Source: an uncultured Variovorax sp. (GTDB taxonomy: Bacteria; Pseudomonadota; Gammaproteobacteria; Burkholderiales; Burkholderiaceae). From it: a DNA stretch of 15,209 nt. Under the pieces are notes generated by a model. The model made no database searches. It was not told where the DNA came from and was given only the letters and a program-made list of their open reading frames with translations. A program made the translations under genes and the position numbers. Location: the NCBI GenBank assembly GCA_946478645.1, contig CAMLCW010000084.1, forward strand, positions 1-15,209. The letters are read 5' to 3'. Shown here one piece after another: positions 6,493 to 14,722 of this stretch (the stretch's first letter is position 1; every line of letters starts with the position of its first letter).

Positions 6493-8283
6493 TCAGCGCC
6501 CGAACGAACGGCCGCCGCCGCCCGAGCGGTTGCCACCACCGCCACCGCCACCGCCGTAGCCGCCGCCACCCGAGCGGCCACCACCGCCCGAACGGTTGCC
6601 ACCGTAGCCGCCGCCGCCCGAACGACCGCCGCGCCCGCGGCCGCCGCCCATGTGGTCGACGCTCGTGCGCAGCGGATCGGGCTGGCCTGCCGCGCCAGCG
6701 ACCGCTTCGGCGCGCAGGTGCGCCACCTGGTTGGCCTGCGTGGGGCTGTGGCTGTTGCCGTGGTGGCGCGGTTGGCGCTCTTCATGCGGCAGGTGCTGGT
6801 GCGGTGCGTGCTGATGCGGCGCGCTGCGCGCCGGCCCCTGGGGGCCACGGCCCTGCGGCGGGCGGGCGCCCTGGCCGCGCGGACCCTGGCCTTGGCCGCC
6901 TGCGTTGGCATTGCGGCCTTGGCCGCCGCCGCCACCACCGCCACGGCGCTGTCCGCCACCATTGCCTCCACCGGCGTTGCCGCCGCCACCCTGGCCGGCC
7001 TTGTTCTCGCGGATGCGCTGCAGCATCTCGGTGCGCGCGGCCTTGGCGGCCGCCTGCATCACGTCGCGGCTCGGTGGACGGCCCGCGCCGCCCCAGATGG
7101 TCTGGCGGCCCATGGCGATCGGTTCGGCGCGCTCGCCTTCCTCGGGGCCGAAGCCCTCGATGAACTGCACCGGGATCGTCTGCTTCGTGAAGCGCTCGAT
7201 CTCCTGCATGAAGCCTTCTTCGTCCATGCACACGAAGCTCACGGCCTCGCCGCTCGAACCGGCACGGCCGGTGCGGCCGATGCGGTGGACGTAGTCTTCG
7301 CTGACGTTCGGGATCTCGTAGTTGACGACGTGCGGCAGTTCGTCGATGTCGATGCCGCGGGCCGCGATGTCGGTGGCCACCAGCGCGCGGATCTCGCCGC
7401 TCTTGAAGCCGGCCAGGGCCTGCGTGCGCGCGCTCTGGCTCTTGTTGCCGTGCAGCGCCATCGCCTGGATGCCGTTCTTGGTGAGGAATTCGGCCACGCT
7501 GTTGGCACCGAACTTGGTGCGCGTGAACACGAGCACCTGGCTCCACTTGTTCTCGTTGATGATGTGCGCGAGCAGCGCCTTCTTCTTGCCGCGGCCCACC
7601 GGATGGATCACCTGCGTGATGCGCTGCACGGTGGTGTTGCGCGGCGTGACCTGGATGCTCTGCGGGTTCTTGAGCAGCGTGGCCGCGAGGTCGCGGATCT
7701 CGTCGCTGAAGGTGGCCGAGAACAGCAGGCTCTGCTTTTGCTTGGGCACCAGCGCGAGGATCTTCTTCACGTCGTGGATGAAGCCCATGTCGAGCATGCG
7801 GTCGGCTTCGTCGAGGATCAGCATCTCGACCTGGCCCAGGTCGAGCATGCCCTGCTGCTGCAGATCGAGCAGGCGGCCGGGCGTGGCCACGAGAATGTCG
7901 ACGCCCTTCTTGAGCTTGCTGATCTGCGGGTTCATGCCAACGCCGCCGAAGATCACGGTCGAATCGAGTTCGAGGTACTTGCCGTAGGTGCGCACCGATT
8001 CCTCGACCTGCGCGGCGAGTTCGCGCGTCGGCGTGAGCACGAGGGCGCGCACGCCGGTGCCGCCGAACTTGTTGGTGGCGCGCGTGCCGGTGCTGAGCTT
8101 GTGCAGCATCGGCAGCGTGAAGGCGGCGGTCTTGCCGGTGCCGGTCTGGGCGCCGCCGAGCAGGTCGTGGCCTTCGAGGACGGCGGGGATGGCCTGGGCC
8201 TGGATCGGCGTAGGGGTGTCGTAACCGTGCTCGTGCACAGCCTTCAAGATGGCAGGGGCCAGCTTCAGTTCGTCAAAATTCAT
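6493..8283 (-). CDS. rhlE: DEAD-box ATP-dependent RNA helicase, RhlE type, with glycine/arginine-rich tail
   Basis: This 596-residue protein contains all DEAD-box motifs in order: Q motif (F3 to Q28), Walker A AQTGTGKT (45-52), PTRELA, GGVG, TPGRLLD, DEAD (158-161), [22 protein letters not shown] and [10 protein letters not shown]. The core (to about residue 390) best fits RhlE by its opening [15 protein letters not shown] and GYDTPTPIQ. RhlE helicases unwind short RNA duplexes in ribosome assembly, RNA decay and cold adaptation. The tail of about 200 residues has a Gly/Gln/Arg block (about 428-457), a Pro/Gln/His-rich stretch, and a second RGG-like block (545-596) built from repeats of RSGGGG and GYGG. 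Such tails bind RNA non-specifically and can drive phase separation. I used ATG 8283, where homology begins; the frame stays open upstream. Its own terminator follows, and structured DNA precedes it. Confidence 0.94.
   Translation of the reverse strand: MNFDELKLAPAILKAVHEHGYDTPTPIQAQAIPAVLEGHDLLGGAQTGTGKTAAFTLPMLHKLSTGTRATNKFGGTGVRALVLTPTRELAAQVEESVRTYGKYLELDSTVIFGGVGMNPQISKLKKGVDILVATPGRLLDLQQQGMLDLGQVEMLILDEADRMLDMGFIHDVKKILALVPKQKQSLLFSATFSDEIRDLAATLLKNPQSIQVTPRNTTVQRITQVIHPVGRGKKKALLAHIINENKWSQVLVFTRTKFGANSVAEFLTKNGIQAMALHGNKSQSARTQALAGFKSGEIRALVATDIAARGIDIDELPHVVNYEIPNVSEDYVHRIGRTGRAGSSGEAVSFVCMDEEGFMQEIERFTKQTIPVQFIEGFGPEEGERAEPIAMGRQTIWGGAGRPPSRDVMQAAAKAARTEMLQRIRENKAGQGGGGNAGGGNGGGQRRGGGGGGGQGRNANAGGQGQGPRGQGARPPQGRGPQGPARSAPHQHAPHQHLPHEERQPRHHGNSHSPTQANQVAHLRAEAVAGAAGQPDPLRTSVDHMGGGRGRGGRSGGGGYGGNRSGGGGRSGGGGYGGGGGGGGNRSGGGGRSFGR
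6496..6651 (-). repeat. In-gene low-complexity repeat encoding the RGG-like helicase tail
   Basis: The leftward frame repeats degenerate units coding for (N/G)RSGGGG and GGYGG, seen at the DNA level as recurring CCGCCGCC, CCACCACC and CGAACGG blocks on the given strand. Units are imperfect and of unequal length, which suggests slippage and drift. This is coding sequence of rhlE, not an independent element. Confidence 0.8.
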
Positions 8284-8530
8284 TGGAAACAATAAGCGCC
8301 ATACACGGCGCAGTGGTATCGGCCCGCTTGGCGTCCTGGTGACGCCGAGCCAGTCAAGGCAGATGAAGGTCAGGGGGTGGGAGCCGGAAAGTCCACCCTC
8401 GCGAGAGGGTTGGCGCCTGGGAGTGCCCAGGCTGATGGGCTTTCTTCGTCCCCGGCAGAGAGCCGGCGTTGCGGGCAACTGGACCCGGCAACGCCGCTAT
8501 TGTCGCATGAGTCGGGGGTGAGGGCGCCGA
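8284..8530. other. Structured gap upstream of rhlE with three hairpins
   Basis: This 247-base gap separates the SGNH lipoprotein stop from the helicase start, both leftward. It holds three inverted repeats: 8464-8496 (12-bp stem with one bulge, arms CCGGCGTTG/CAACGCCG and CGGG/CCCG, 8-base loop), 8415-8432 (7-bp stem GCCTGGG/CCCAGGC, 4-base loop) and 8395-8410 (6-bp stem ACCCTC/GAGGGT, 4-base loop). None ends in a T run in the leftward direction. The first may act as a weak end for the lipoprotein message; the other two would lie in a long leader of rhlE if its promoter is upstream. I could not assign a convincing -35/-10 pair. Confidence 0.5.
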
Positions 8531-9280
8531 TTACCTGCAGCCGGTCACGCGTTTGAGCGTCGAAAGCAGGCGTTGGAACAGCCGATCGCTGTAGGCCCGG
8601 GTCGGATGAATACCGTCTTGCAAGTCGTCAGGGCCTTCGAAGCGCACCGCGTTCCAGTCGACGAAGGTGACCTTCTTGTCGACAGCCACGAGGCGGGTGA
8701 GCTCGTTGTAGTGGTCGCGCCGCATCAATTGGGCCTTGCGGATGTGCAGCGCGGGCGTTTCGACCTGGCGAGAGAAACCGGTGAGGATCGGCTCGCGGCC
8801 TTCGGCGCGAAGGCGTTCGATGATGTCTTGCAGCGCCTGGACGTAGCGGGATGGCTTCACATTGCGCCATGCGTCGATGACACCGCTTTCGATCACGACC
8901 CAGCGTCCGCTGCGCGTGAGGTCGTCCAGGCGGAGGGCGAGGTCGGTCAGCAGGACGTCAGGCGCAGAGTGATCGATGAAAGTCAGGGCGGGGTACTGTT
9001 CTTGGAGCGCGGCGATCGGCCGCTCCGGAGTTCCGTTGGCGGACACGATGCTGTCGGCGTAGATGTCCACGGTACAGCGTGACGGCGCCCTGGCCCGTGG
9101 TGTTGCCGGGGGGCGGGCCGTCGGTGTATGGGCGGCGGGTCGGGCGGCGGGTCGGACGTCGGGCGCCGCAGGATTGCCGGCGGCCAGGCGGTTGGCGCCA
9201 CCGCCACAGCCTGTCAGCACGAAGAGGCCGGCGCAGAGAAGAATGCCCGGCACGGACCGAGTTGGCGCTCTTCGAGGCAT
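8531..9280 (-). CDS. SGNH/GDSL-type hydrolase, predicted lipoprotein
   Basis: This 249-residue protein starts with a lipoprotein signal (basic MPRRAPTR, hydrophobic core, lipobox LTGC with C25), then a Pro/Ala/Arg-rich linker (about 29-66), then a small hydrolase domain. Nucleophile S77 sits in IYADSIV (block I, with A in place of the usual G), a degenerate block III reads ESGVIDAW, and the Asp/His dyad appears as D222 and H225 in DGIHP. SGNH enzymes cleave ester or acyl groups from lipids, glycans or peptidoglycan; here the enzyme would be tethered to a membrane facing the periplasm. Only the short ATG 9280 form gives a normal-length signal; ATG 9325 has a better ribosome-binding-like AGGGA but would add 15 arginine-rich residues. 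It is divergent from ettA by 347 bases. Substrate unknown. Confidence 0.78.
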   Translation of the reverse strand: MPRRAPTRSVPGILLCAGLFVLTGCGGGANRLAAGNPAAPDVRPAARPAAHTPTARPPATPRARAPSRCTVDIYADSIVSANGTPERPIAALQEQYPALTFIDHSAPDVLLTDLALRLDDLTRSGRWVVIESGVIDAWRNVKPSRYVQALQDIIERLRAEGREPILTGFSRQVETPALHIRKAQLMRRDHYNELTRLVAVDKKVTFVDWNAVRFEGPDDLQDGIHPTRAYSDRLFQRLLSTLKRVTGCR

Positions 9281-9627
9281 GCGCGACAATGGCCGCGACC
9301 TGCGCAGCCAGGTGTTTTTGGACATTGATTTCCCTGATGAGCGAGCGGCGCGTCGAGACAATCGGCGCCTCGTCGGCCGCACTTGGCGTGCGCAGCGATT
9401 TCGGTGGCCTGAGCCTACCAACGCCTTCCGGGGGCAGCGGTCGGCAGAAAGCCGGGAGCAGGGTTTTTTTCACGAATGCCTTTGCGAAAATGCAAAGTGC
9501 CACCCGGTTGCCCCCAGGCTTTTTCAATTGCGTGCCAAATCAGGTGTCGCACGCCGGGCCGAGAAGCCTTCAGCAGGTGCCCGGCATAATTTGCCCCAAG
9601 CTCCAACCGATTTCACCCACACACACC
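9281..9627. promoter_or_regulatory. Divergent intergenic region between SGNH lipoprotein and ettA, with candidate ettA -10
   Basis: No gene with coding character is seen in this 347-base gap. CATAAT at 9585-9590 is a 5/6 match to a -10 box and would start transcription about 30 bases before the ettA ATG, but no convincing -35 lies 16-18 bases upstream. A small inverted repeat, CTTTGC-GAAAAT-GCAAAG, lies at 9480-9497, and a seven-T run at about 9464-9470 has no stem before it. If the lipoprotein starts at 9325, the left 45 bases are coding. Confidence 0.4.
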
Positions 9628-11289
<1,662 letters not shown>

Positions 11290-11319
11290 GTTCGCCGGCT
11301 TCGAGTCGCTGTCCCCGCC

Positions 11320-11775
11320 TCAGGGTGCGGCAACAAGGGCGCGCGGTTCCGCAAGGGGCTGCGCGCTTTTTTCATCGTCCGCTGCAAACACCTCGCGCGC
11401 AGCCGCGAGCCCGTTCAGTGCGGCTGGAAAGCCCGCGTACACCGCCATCTGCATGATGACTTCGACCACCTCGCTGCGCGTGACGCCGACGTTGAGCGCA
11501 CCCTGGATGTGCACCCGCAGTTGCGGCGCGGCATTGCCCATGGCCGTGAGCGCGGCCACCACGGCGATCTCGCGCGAGCGCAGGTCGAGGCCGGGGCGCG
11601 AGTAGATGTCGCCGAAAGGAAACTCGATCAAGAGGCGCGCGAAATCGGGCGCGATGTCGGCCAGGCTTTCGACGACCTTGACGCCGCCCTCACCGTCGAT
11701 TTCGTGGAGCTTCGCCAGCCCGCGCTCGTAGCGCAGGTTGGGGTTGTCGTGGCTTGCGTGGGTGTTGTCCGTCAT
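11320..11775 (-). CDS. Carboxymuconolactone decarboxylase (CMD) family protein
   Basis: This 151-residue, all-helical protein matches the PcaC-like branch of the CMD family: NPNLRYERGLAKL and IDGEGG near the N-terminus, then GLDLRSREIAVVAALTAMG, the NAAPQLRVHIQGALNVG block with H89, and EVVEVIMQMAVYAGFPAALNG. E69 and H89 are candidate active residues. The protein has no cysteine at all, so an AhpD-type CxxC peroxidase role is excluded. True PcaC decarboxylates 4-carboxymuconolactone in protocatechuate breakdown, but no other pca gene is nearby, so the reaction is open. ATG 11775 has an AAGGAA ribosome binding site (11785-11790 on the complement). The start lies within the reading frame of the MerR regulator upstream, so the two are surely one transcription unit controlled by that regulator. 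Confidence 0.88.
   Translation of the reverse strand: MTDNTHASHDNPNLRYERGLAKLHEIDGEGGVKVVESLADIAPDFARLLIEFPFGDIYSRPGLDLRSREIAVVAALTAMGNAAPQLRVHIQGALNVGVTRSEVVEVIMQMAVYAGFPAALNGLAAAREVFAADDEKSAQPLAEPRALVAAP
11339..11372 (+). terminator. Probable intrinsic terminator of ettA, overlapping the convergent gene
   Basis: GCGCGC (11339-11344) can pair with GCGCGC (11361-11366) around a 16-base loop, followed directly by TTTTTT (11367-11372). It lies 49 bases after the ettA stop. It is inside the 3' coding end of the leftward carboxymuconolactone-decarboxylase-family gene. The loop is long, so the hairpin is weaker than ideal. Confidence 0.5.
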
Positions 11776-12184
11776 CGCTCGTCTTTCCTTCGGGCCCAGG
11801 GCCCGGTGACGAGGGACGCTTCGGGTCGATGGCGCGGTAGTGCGCGATCTTGAGCGACAGCGCCTGCATGGATTGCTGCAGCGCCGCGACCTTGGCCTGA
11901 ACGTCTGCCAGATGCTGTTCGAGCATCTCGCGCCGCGCCCCGACACTGGCGTCCCCCTGGCTTCGAAGCCTGGCGAAGGCCTGCATGGCCTGGATGGGCA
12001 TGCCGGTCTCGCGCAGGCGCAACAGGAAGGCCAGCCAGTCGAGGTCGGCGCTCGCATAGCGGCGCTGGCCGCCGGGTGCGCGATGCACCGCGGCGATCAG
12101 TCCGATGCGTTCGTAATAGCGCAGCGTGTGGGCCGTGAGGCCGGTGCGCTGTGCGACGTCCGCGATGGTCAGGCTGTCTTCCAT
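11690..12184 (-). CDS. MerR-family transcriptional regulator
   Basis: This frame encodes 164 residues. It opens with the MerR helix-turn-helix (LTIADVAQRTGLTAHTLRYY, about 5-25), then ERIGLI, a wing with G-QRRYASADLDWL, a helix LRETGMPIQAMQAF, and a dimerisation coiled coil (about 75-120) ending near IAHYRAIDPKRP. It lacks conserved metal-binding cysteines, so it belongs to the broad group without metal sensing, similar to aldehyde- or stress-responsive members. Residues from about 122 on are Pro/Arg-rich, unlike the family, and the last 86 bases are shared with the CMD gene in another frame, so the C-terminus may be a read-through extension or the product of a lost stop. The family twists a promoter with an overlong spacer; exactly such a promoter lies just upstream, indicating autoregulation and control of the CMD gene. 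Confidence 0.88.
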   Translation of the reverse strand: MEDSLTIADVAQRTGLTAHTLRYYERIGLIAAVHRAPGGQRRYASADLDWLAFLLRLRETGMPIQAMQAFARLRSQGDASVGARREMLEQHLADVQAKVAALQQSMQALSLKIAHYRAIDPKRPSSPGPGPEGKTSDDGQHPRKPRQPQPALRARAGEAPRNRR

Positions 12185-12191
12185 GGCGGCA

Positions 12192-12222
12192 ATTCTCGAA
12201 GTTCGAGCGCGCTCGAAGTCAA
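12192..12222 (-). promoter_or_regulatory. MerR-type promoter with 19-bp spacer and palindromic operator
   Basis: Read leftward, TTGACT (12217-12222) is a 5/6 match to the -35 box and GAGAAT (12192-12197) a 4/6 match to the -10 box. The spacer (12198-12216) is exactly 19 bp, the overlong distance typical of MerR-controlled promoters. It contains most of a perfect 16-bp palindrome, TTCGAGCGCGCTCGAA (12202-12217). The transcript would start within a few bases of the MerR ATG at 12184, so the message may be leaderless. The -35 box covers the stop codon of the upstream TAXI gene. Confidence 0.8.
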
Positions 12223-13619
12223 GCGCTTTCTTGGGGCTCTGCGGCTGCGCCTGGGGCCGCGCGCGGCGCGAAATCGCCAGGCTGGGGCCAGCGCAGCTGC
12301 ACGCGCTTCTGCACCGTGTGGATGTTGTTGCGCAGCGCATAGAGCTCGTCGGCGTACGAGAGCGGCACAGCCACCTTGTTGACGACGCGGTCGAGCTCCT
12401 CGAGTTCTTCGAGCAATTCATCGCGCCCGCCCTGGTGCGCATCGACCTTGGCCTCGATGTCGCGCAGCCGCGCATACCAGCGGAACACGCGGCGGCGCAC
12501 GCGGAACTGGTAGAGCGGCGGCACCACGCGGCTCAGCGGCAGCATCAGCACCAGCAGGCCGCCGAGCACGAGCCACATGCGCTCGATCAGGTTGCTGGCC
12601 CAGAACGGCAGGTAGCGTTGCCAGAACGGCGGCGTGCCGTTGATGGCACGGTCGCCCTCGGGGCTCACGGGCAGTTCGCTGGTGCGGGTGTTCGGAAAGT
12701 CGCGCGCGCGATTGAACCAGCCGGCATCGCTGTGCACGCCCTGCGCGGCCTCGGCGAAGAGTTGCCGCAGGGCGGAATGGGTTTCCTCGCGCGAGAGCAG
12801 TGAGGTGGTGGCGGCCAGCAGTGTCACGTCCGAAGGGGGCAGGTCGCGTGCGAGATCGACCACGCCGCGCGGCAGCGTGACGGCCGAGAGGAACGGAAAG
12901 CGCCGCGAGTACGCATCGGCCTGGCCGAAGTCCATCAGCTTGATGTCGCCTGCGCGCAGCAGCCGCTGCACCTGTGGCGATTCGGGCGCCGAGGCGAGCA
13001 CGATCACATCGAGCAGCCCCGCCTGCAGCGCCTCGGTGGCGGCCGCCTGTTCGAGGTTCGACAGCTGCAGCGCATCGGCCTCGAGGTGGTTGGCCTTGAA
13101 CAGCCGCTCCATGATCTCGGGCAGGCCGCTGCCCGGCATGTCGACGTTCACGCGCAGGCCGCGCAGTTGCGAGAGCGAGGTCAGCGTGCCGGTCTTGCGG
13201 TCGACCTTCAGCGCAGAATCGGCGCGGTAGAAGAGCCAGATCGGCTCGAAGAACAGGCTGCCGAGGGAAGTGAGCCCGGCTTCCTCGTCGGCCACCGGAT
13301 CGGCGCTGCCGCCACGCACGAAGCCCACGTCGGCGCCACCGTTGCGCAGCAGATCGAGGTTCTCCGACGAGCCCGAGGTGGCCTTGAGCTCGACGTCGAT
13401 ACCGCTCGCCTTGAGTGCCTCTGCGTAGCGCTTGCCGAACTGCGAGTAGGCGCTGCCGCTCGGCCCCGTGGCCAGCGTCACGTGGCGCGGCGGCTGCGGG
13501 TCAAGCCACCAGTAGGCGGCGATCAGCACGCCGATCACCAGGAAGACGACGGGACCGGCGGAGGCGATCAGGTCGCGGATCGACAGCAGGATCAGCTTCA
13601 GAGTCTTGGGCATGGCCAT
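12219..13619 (-). CDS. TAXI-family TRAP-type solute-binding protein anchored in the membrane at both ends
   Basis: This 466-residue protein has an N-terminal membrane segment (about 18-39, VVFLVIGVLIAAYWW) and then a TAXI domain (GPSGSAYSQFGKRYAEAL at about 52-69, GSSENLDLL, ADVGFVRGG, LRGLRVNVDMPGSGLPEIM). A second membrane segment (about 342-366) leads to a cytoplasmic tail of about 100 residues with a likely coiled coil (DELLEELEELDRVVNKV). Ordinary TAXI proteins are soluble periplasmic receptors of about 320 residues with a cleaved signal, feeding a fused DctQM permease; no such permease is present here. The build suggests a receptor that senses a ligand outside and passes a signal or docks inside, but its function is unknown. 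ATG 13619 (or 13613) lies 7 bases after the P1 peptidase stop, so the two are co-transcribed. No ribosome binding site is visible, consistent with coupled translation. Confidence 0.86.
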   Translation of the reverse strand: MAMPKTLKLILLSIRDLIASAGPVVFLVIGVLIAAYWWLDPQPPRHVTLATGPSGSAYSQFGKRYAEALKASGIDVELKATSGSSENLDLLRNGGADVGFVRGGSADPVADEEAGLTSLGSLFFEPIWLFYRADSALKVDRKTGTLTSLSQLRGLRVNVDMPGSGLPEIMERLFKANHLEADALQLSNLEQAAATEALQAGLLDVIVLASAPESPQVQRLLRAGDIKLMDFGQADAYSRRFPFLSAVTLPRGVVDLARDLPPSDVTLLAATTSLLSREETHSALRQLFAEAAQGVHSDAGWFNRARDFPNTRTSELPVSPEGDRAINGTPPFWQRYLPFWASNLIERMWLVLGGLLVLMLPLSRVVPPLYQFRVRRRVFRWYARLRDIEAKVDAHQGGRDELLEELEELDRVVNKVAVPLSYADELYALRNNIHTVQKRVQLRWPQPGDFAPRAAPGAAAEPQESA

Positions 13620-13626
13620 GGTGGGA

Positions 13627-14682
13627 TCAGTCTTTGGTTGCGGCCGCAAGGTCGGCCGCAGAAGGGATGTGCAGCGCGCCGACCGTGACCGCGCGGGCGG
13701 CCAATACAGCGCGCAGGGTGGCGCGCGCCACGACCTCGGCGGCCAGGGTGCCGAGCACCGTCATGCCGGGGCGGGCGCCGGCGGCGGGCCCGTCGATCGG
13801 CACGCGGCCGGTGGCGAGCGCGAACAGCGTGTCGCCGTCGCTCATGGTGTGCACGGGGTTGATGGCGCGCGCGAGGCCGTCGTGCGCGACGCTCGCCAGT
13901 CGGTTGGCCTGCACCTTCGTGAGCACCGCGTCGGTCGCGACCACGCCGATCGTGGTGTTGGTGCCCGCGAGCAGCGGCCGCGGCAGTTCGCCGCGCAGCA
14001 GGGCGCGGCGCGTGTCGCGCAGCGCGCGGCCGTCTTCGGTGCGCGCGCCGGCCACGGGCAGGGCGGTGTCGGGGTCGATGACGTCGCCGAGCGCGTTCAC
14101 CGCGATCAGTGCGCCCACCGTCACGCCGCCGACCGTGACCGAGGCCGTGCCGATGCCGCCCTTCATCGCACTCTGCAGGCCGAACAGCTTGCCCACCAGC
14201 GCGCCGCTGCCCGCGCCCACGTTGCCTTCGGCCGGTGCCGCACGGCTCGCCGCCTCGCATGCGGCGTAGCCCGCATCGGCATCGGGGCGGATGCGCGCAT
14301 CGCCGAGCGGCAGGTCGAACAGCACCGCGGCGGGCACGATGGGCAGCGTACCGAAGCGTACGTCCAGCCCGGCGCCGTGTTCCTCGAGCCAGCGCATCGC
14401 GCCGTCGGCCGCGGCCAGGCCCCAGGCGCTGCCGCCCGCGAGCATCACGGCGTGCACCTGCTGCACCAGGTTGCCGGGCGAAAGCAGGTCGGTCTCGCGC
14501 GTGCCGGGCGCGGCCCCGCGCACGTCGACACCGGCCACCGCGCCTTCGCGCGCGAGGACCACGGTGCAGCCGGTGGGGCGGCGGGTGTCCGAGAAATGGC
14601 CGACTTCGATGCCGGCGACATCGGTGATGGCGCCGGAGGAGGGCGCGGCCGGGAAGGAGCTTGCGGATGACGGAACTGGCAT
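13627..14682 (-). CDS. P1 (DmpA/S58) family self-processing peptidase
   Basis: This 351-residue protein fits the P1/DmpA family of N-terminal nucleophile peptidases: GAITDVAGIEVGHFSD at the start, PTGCTVVLA, a DLL-P block, HAVMLAGGSAWGLAAADG, GNVGAGSGALVGK, MKGGIGTASV and NTTIGVVATDAVLTKVQANRLA. Members cleave themselves into two chains and the freed residue becomes the nucleophile; here the cut is probably G178-T179 in GGIGTAS. DmpA is an aminopeptidase acting on L- and D-residues, relatives attack beta-peptides, and the similar-sized NylC cuts nylon oligomers using a threonine. No signal peptide is seen, so it is probably cytoplasmic. It heads an operon with the TAXI protein and is divergent, over 40 bases, from an amino-acid oxidoreductase. 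A CATAAT -10-like box (14691-14696, complement) lies eight bases before the ATG, with no clear -35. Confidence 0.9.
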   Translation of the reverse strand: MPVPSSASSFPAAPSSGAITDVAGIEVGHFSDTRRPTGCTVVLAREGAVAGVDVRGAAPGTRETDLLSPGNLVQQVHAVMLAGGSAWGLAAADGAMRWLEEHGAGLDVRFGTLPIVPAAVLFDLPLGDARIRPDADAGYAACEAASRAAPAEGNVGAGSGALVGKLFGLQSAMKGGIGTASVTVGGVTVGALIAVNALGDVIDPDTALPVAGARTEDGRALRDTRRALLRGELPRPLLAGTNTTIGVVATDAVLTKVQANRLASVAHDGLARAINPVHTMSDGDTLFALATGRVPIDGPAAGARPGMTVLGTLAAEVVARATLRAVLAARAVTVGALHIPSAADLAAATKD

Positions 14683-14722
14683 GTCGGCAGATTATGGGAC
14701 TGCACCCTCTACGATCAGCGCC

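Noticed and set aside
6496..6651. CRISPR-like or satellite repeat array
   Set aside because: Units are short, imperfect and in frame with the helicase tail; there are no uniform spacers.
6091..8295. Long rightward open frame across the helicase region
   Set aside because: It is the complement of rhlE, whose helicase motifs are unambiguous; the rightward product is Ala/Arg-rich low complexity.
9464..9470. Seven-T run as a terminator before ettA
   Set aside because: No stable stem precedes it in either direction.
9079..9627. Possible N-terminal extension of EttA
   Set aside because: The frame is open, but the upstream part crosses the antisense of the SGNH gene and lacks homology; the canonical EttA start is at 9628.
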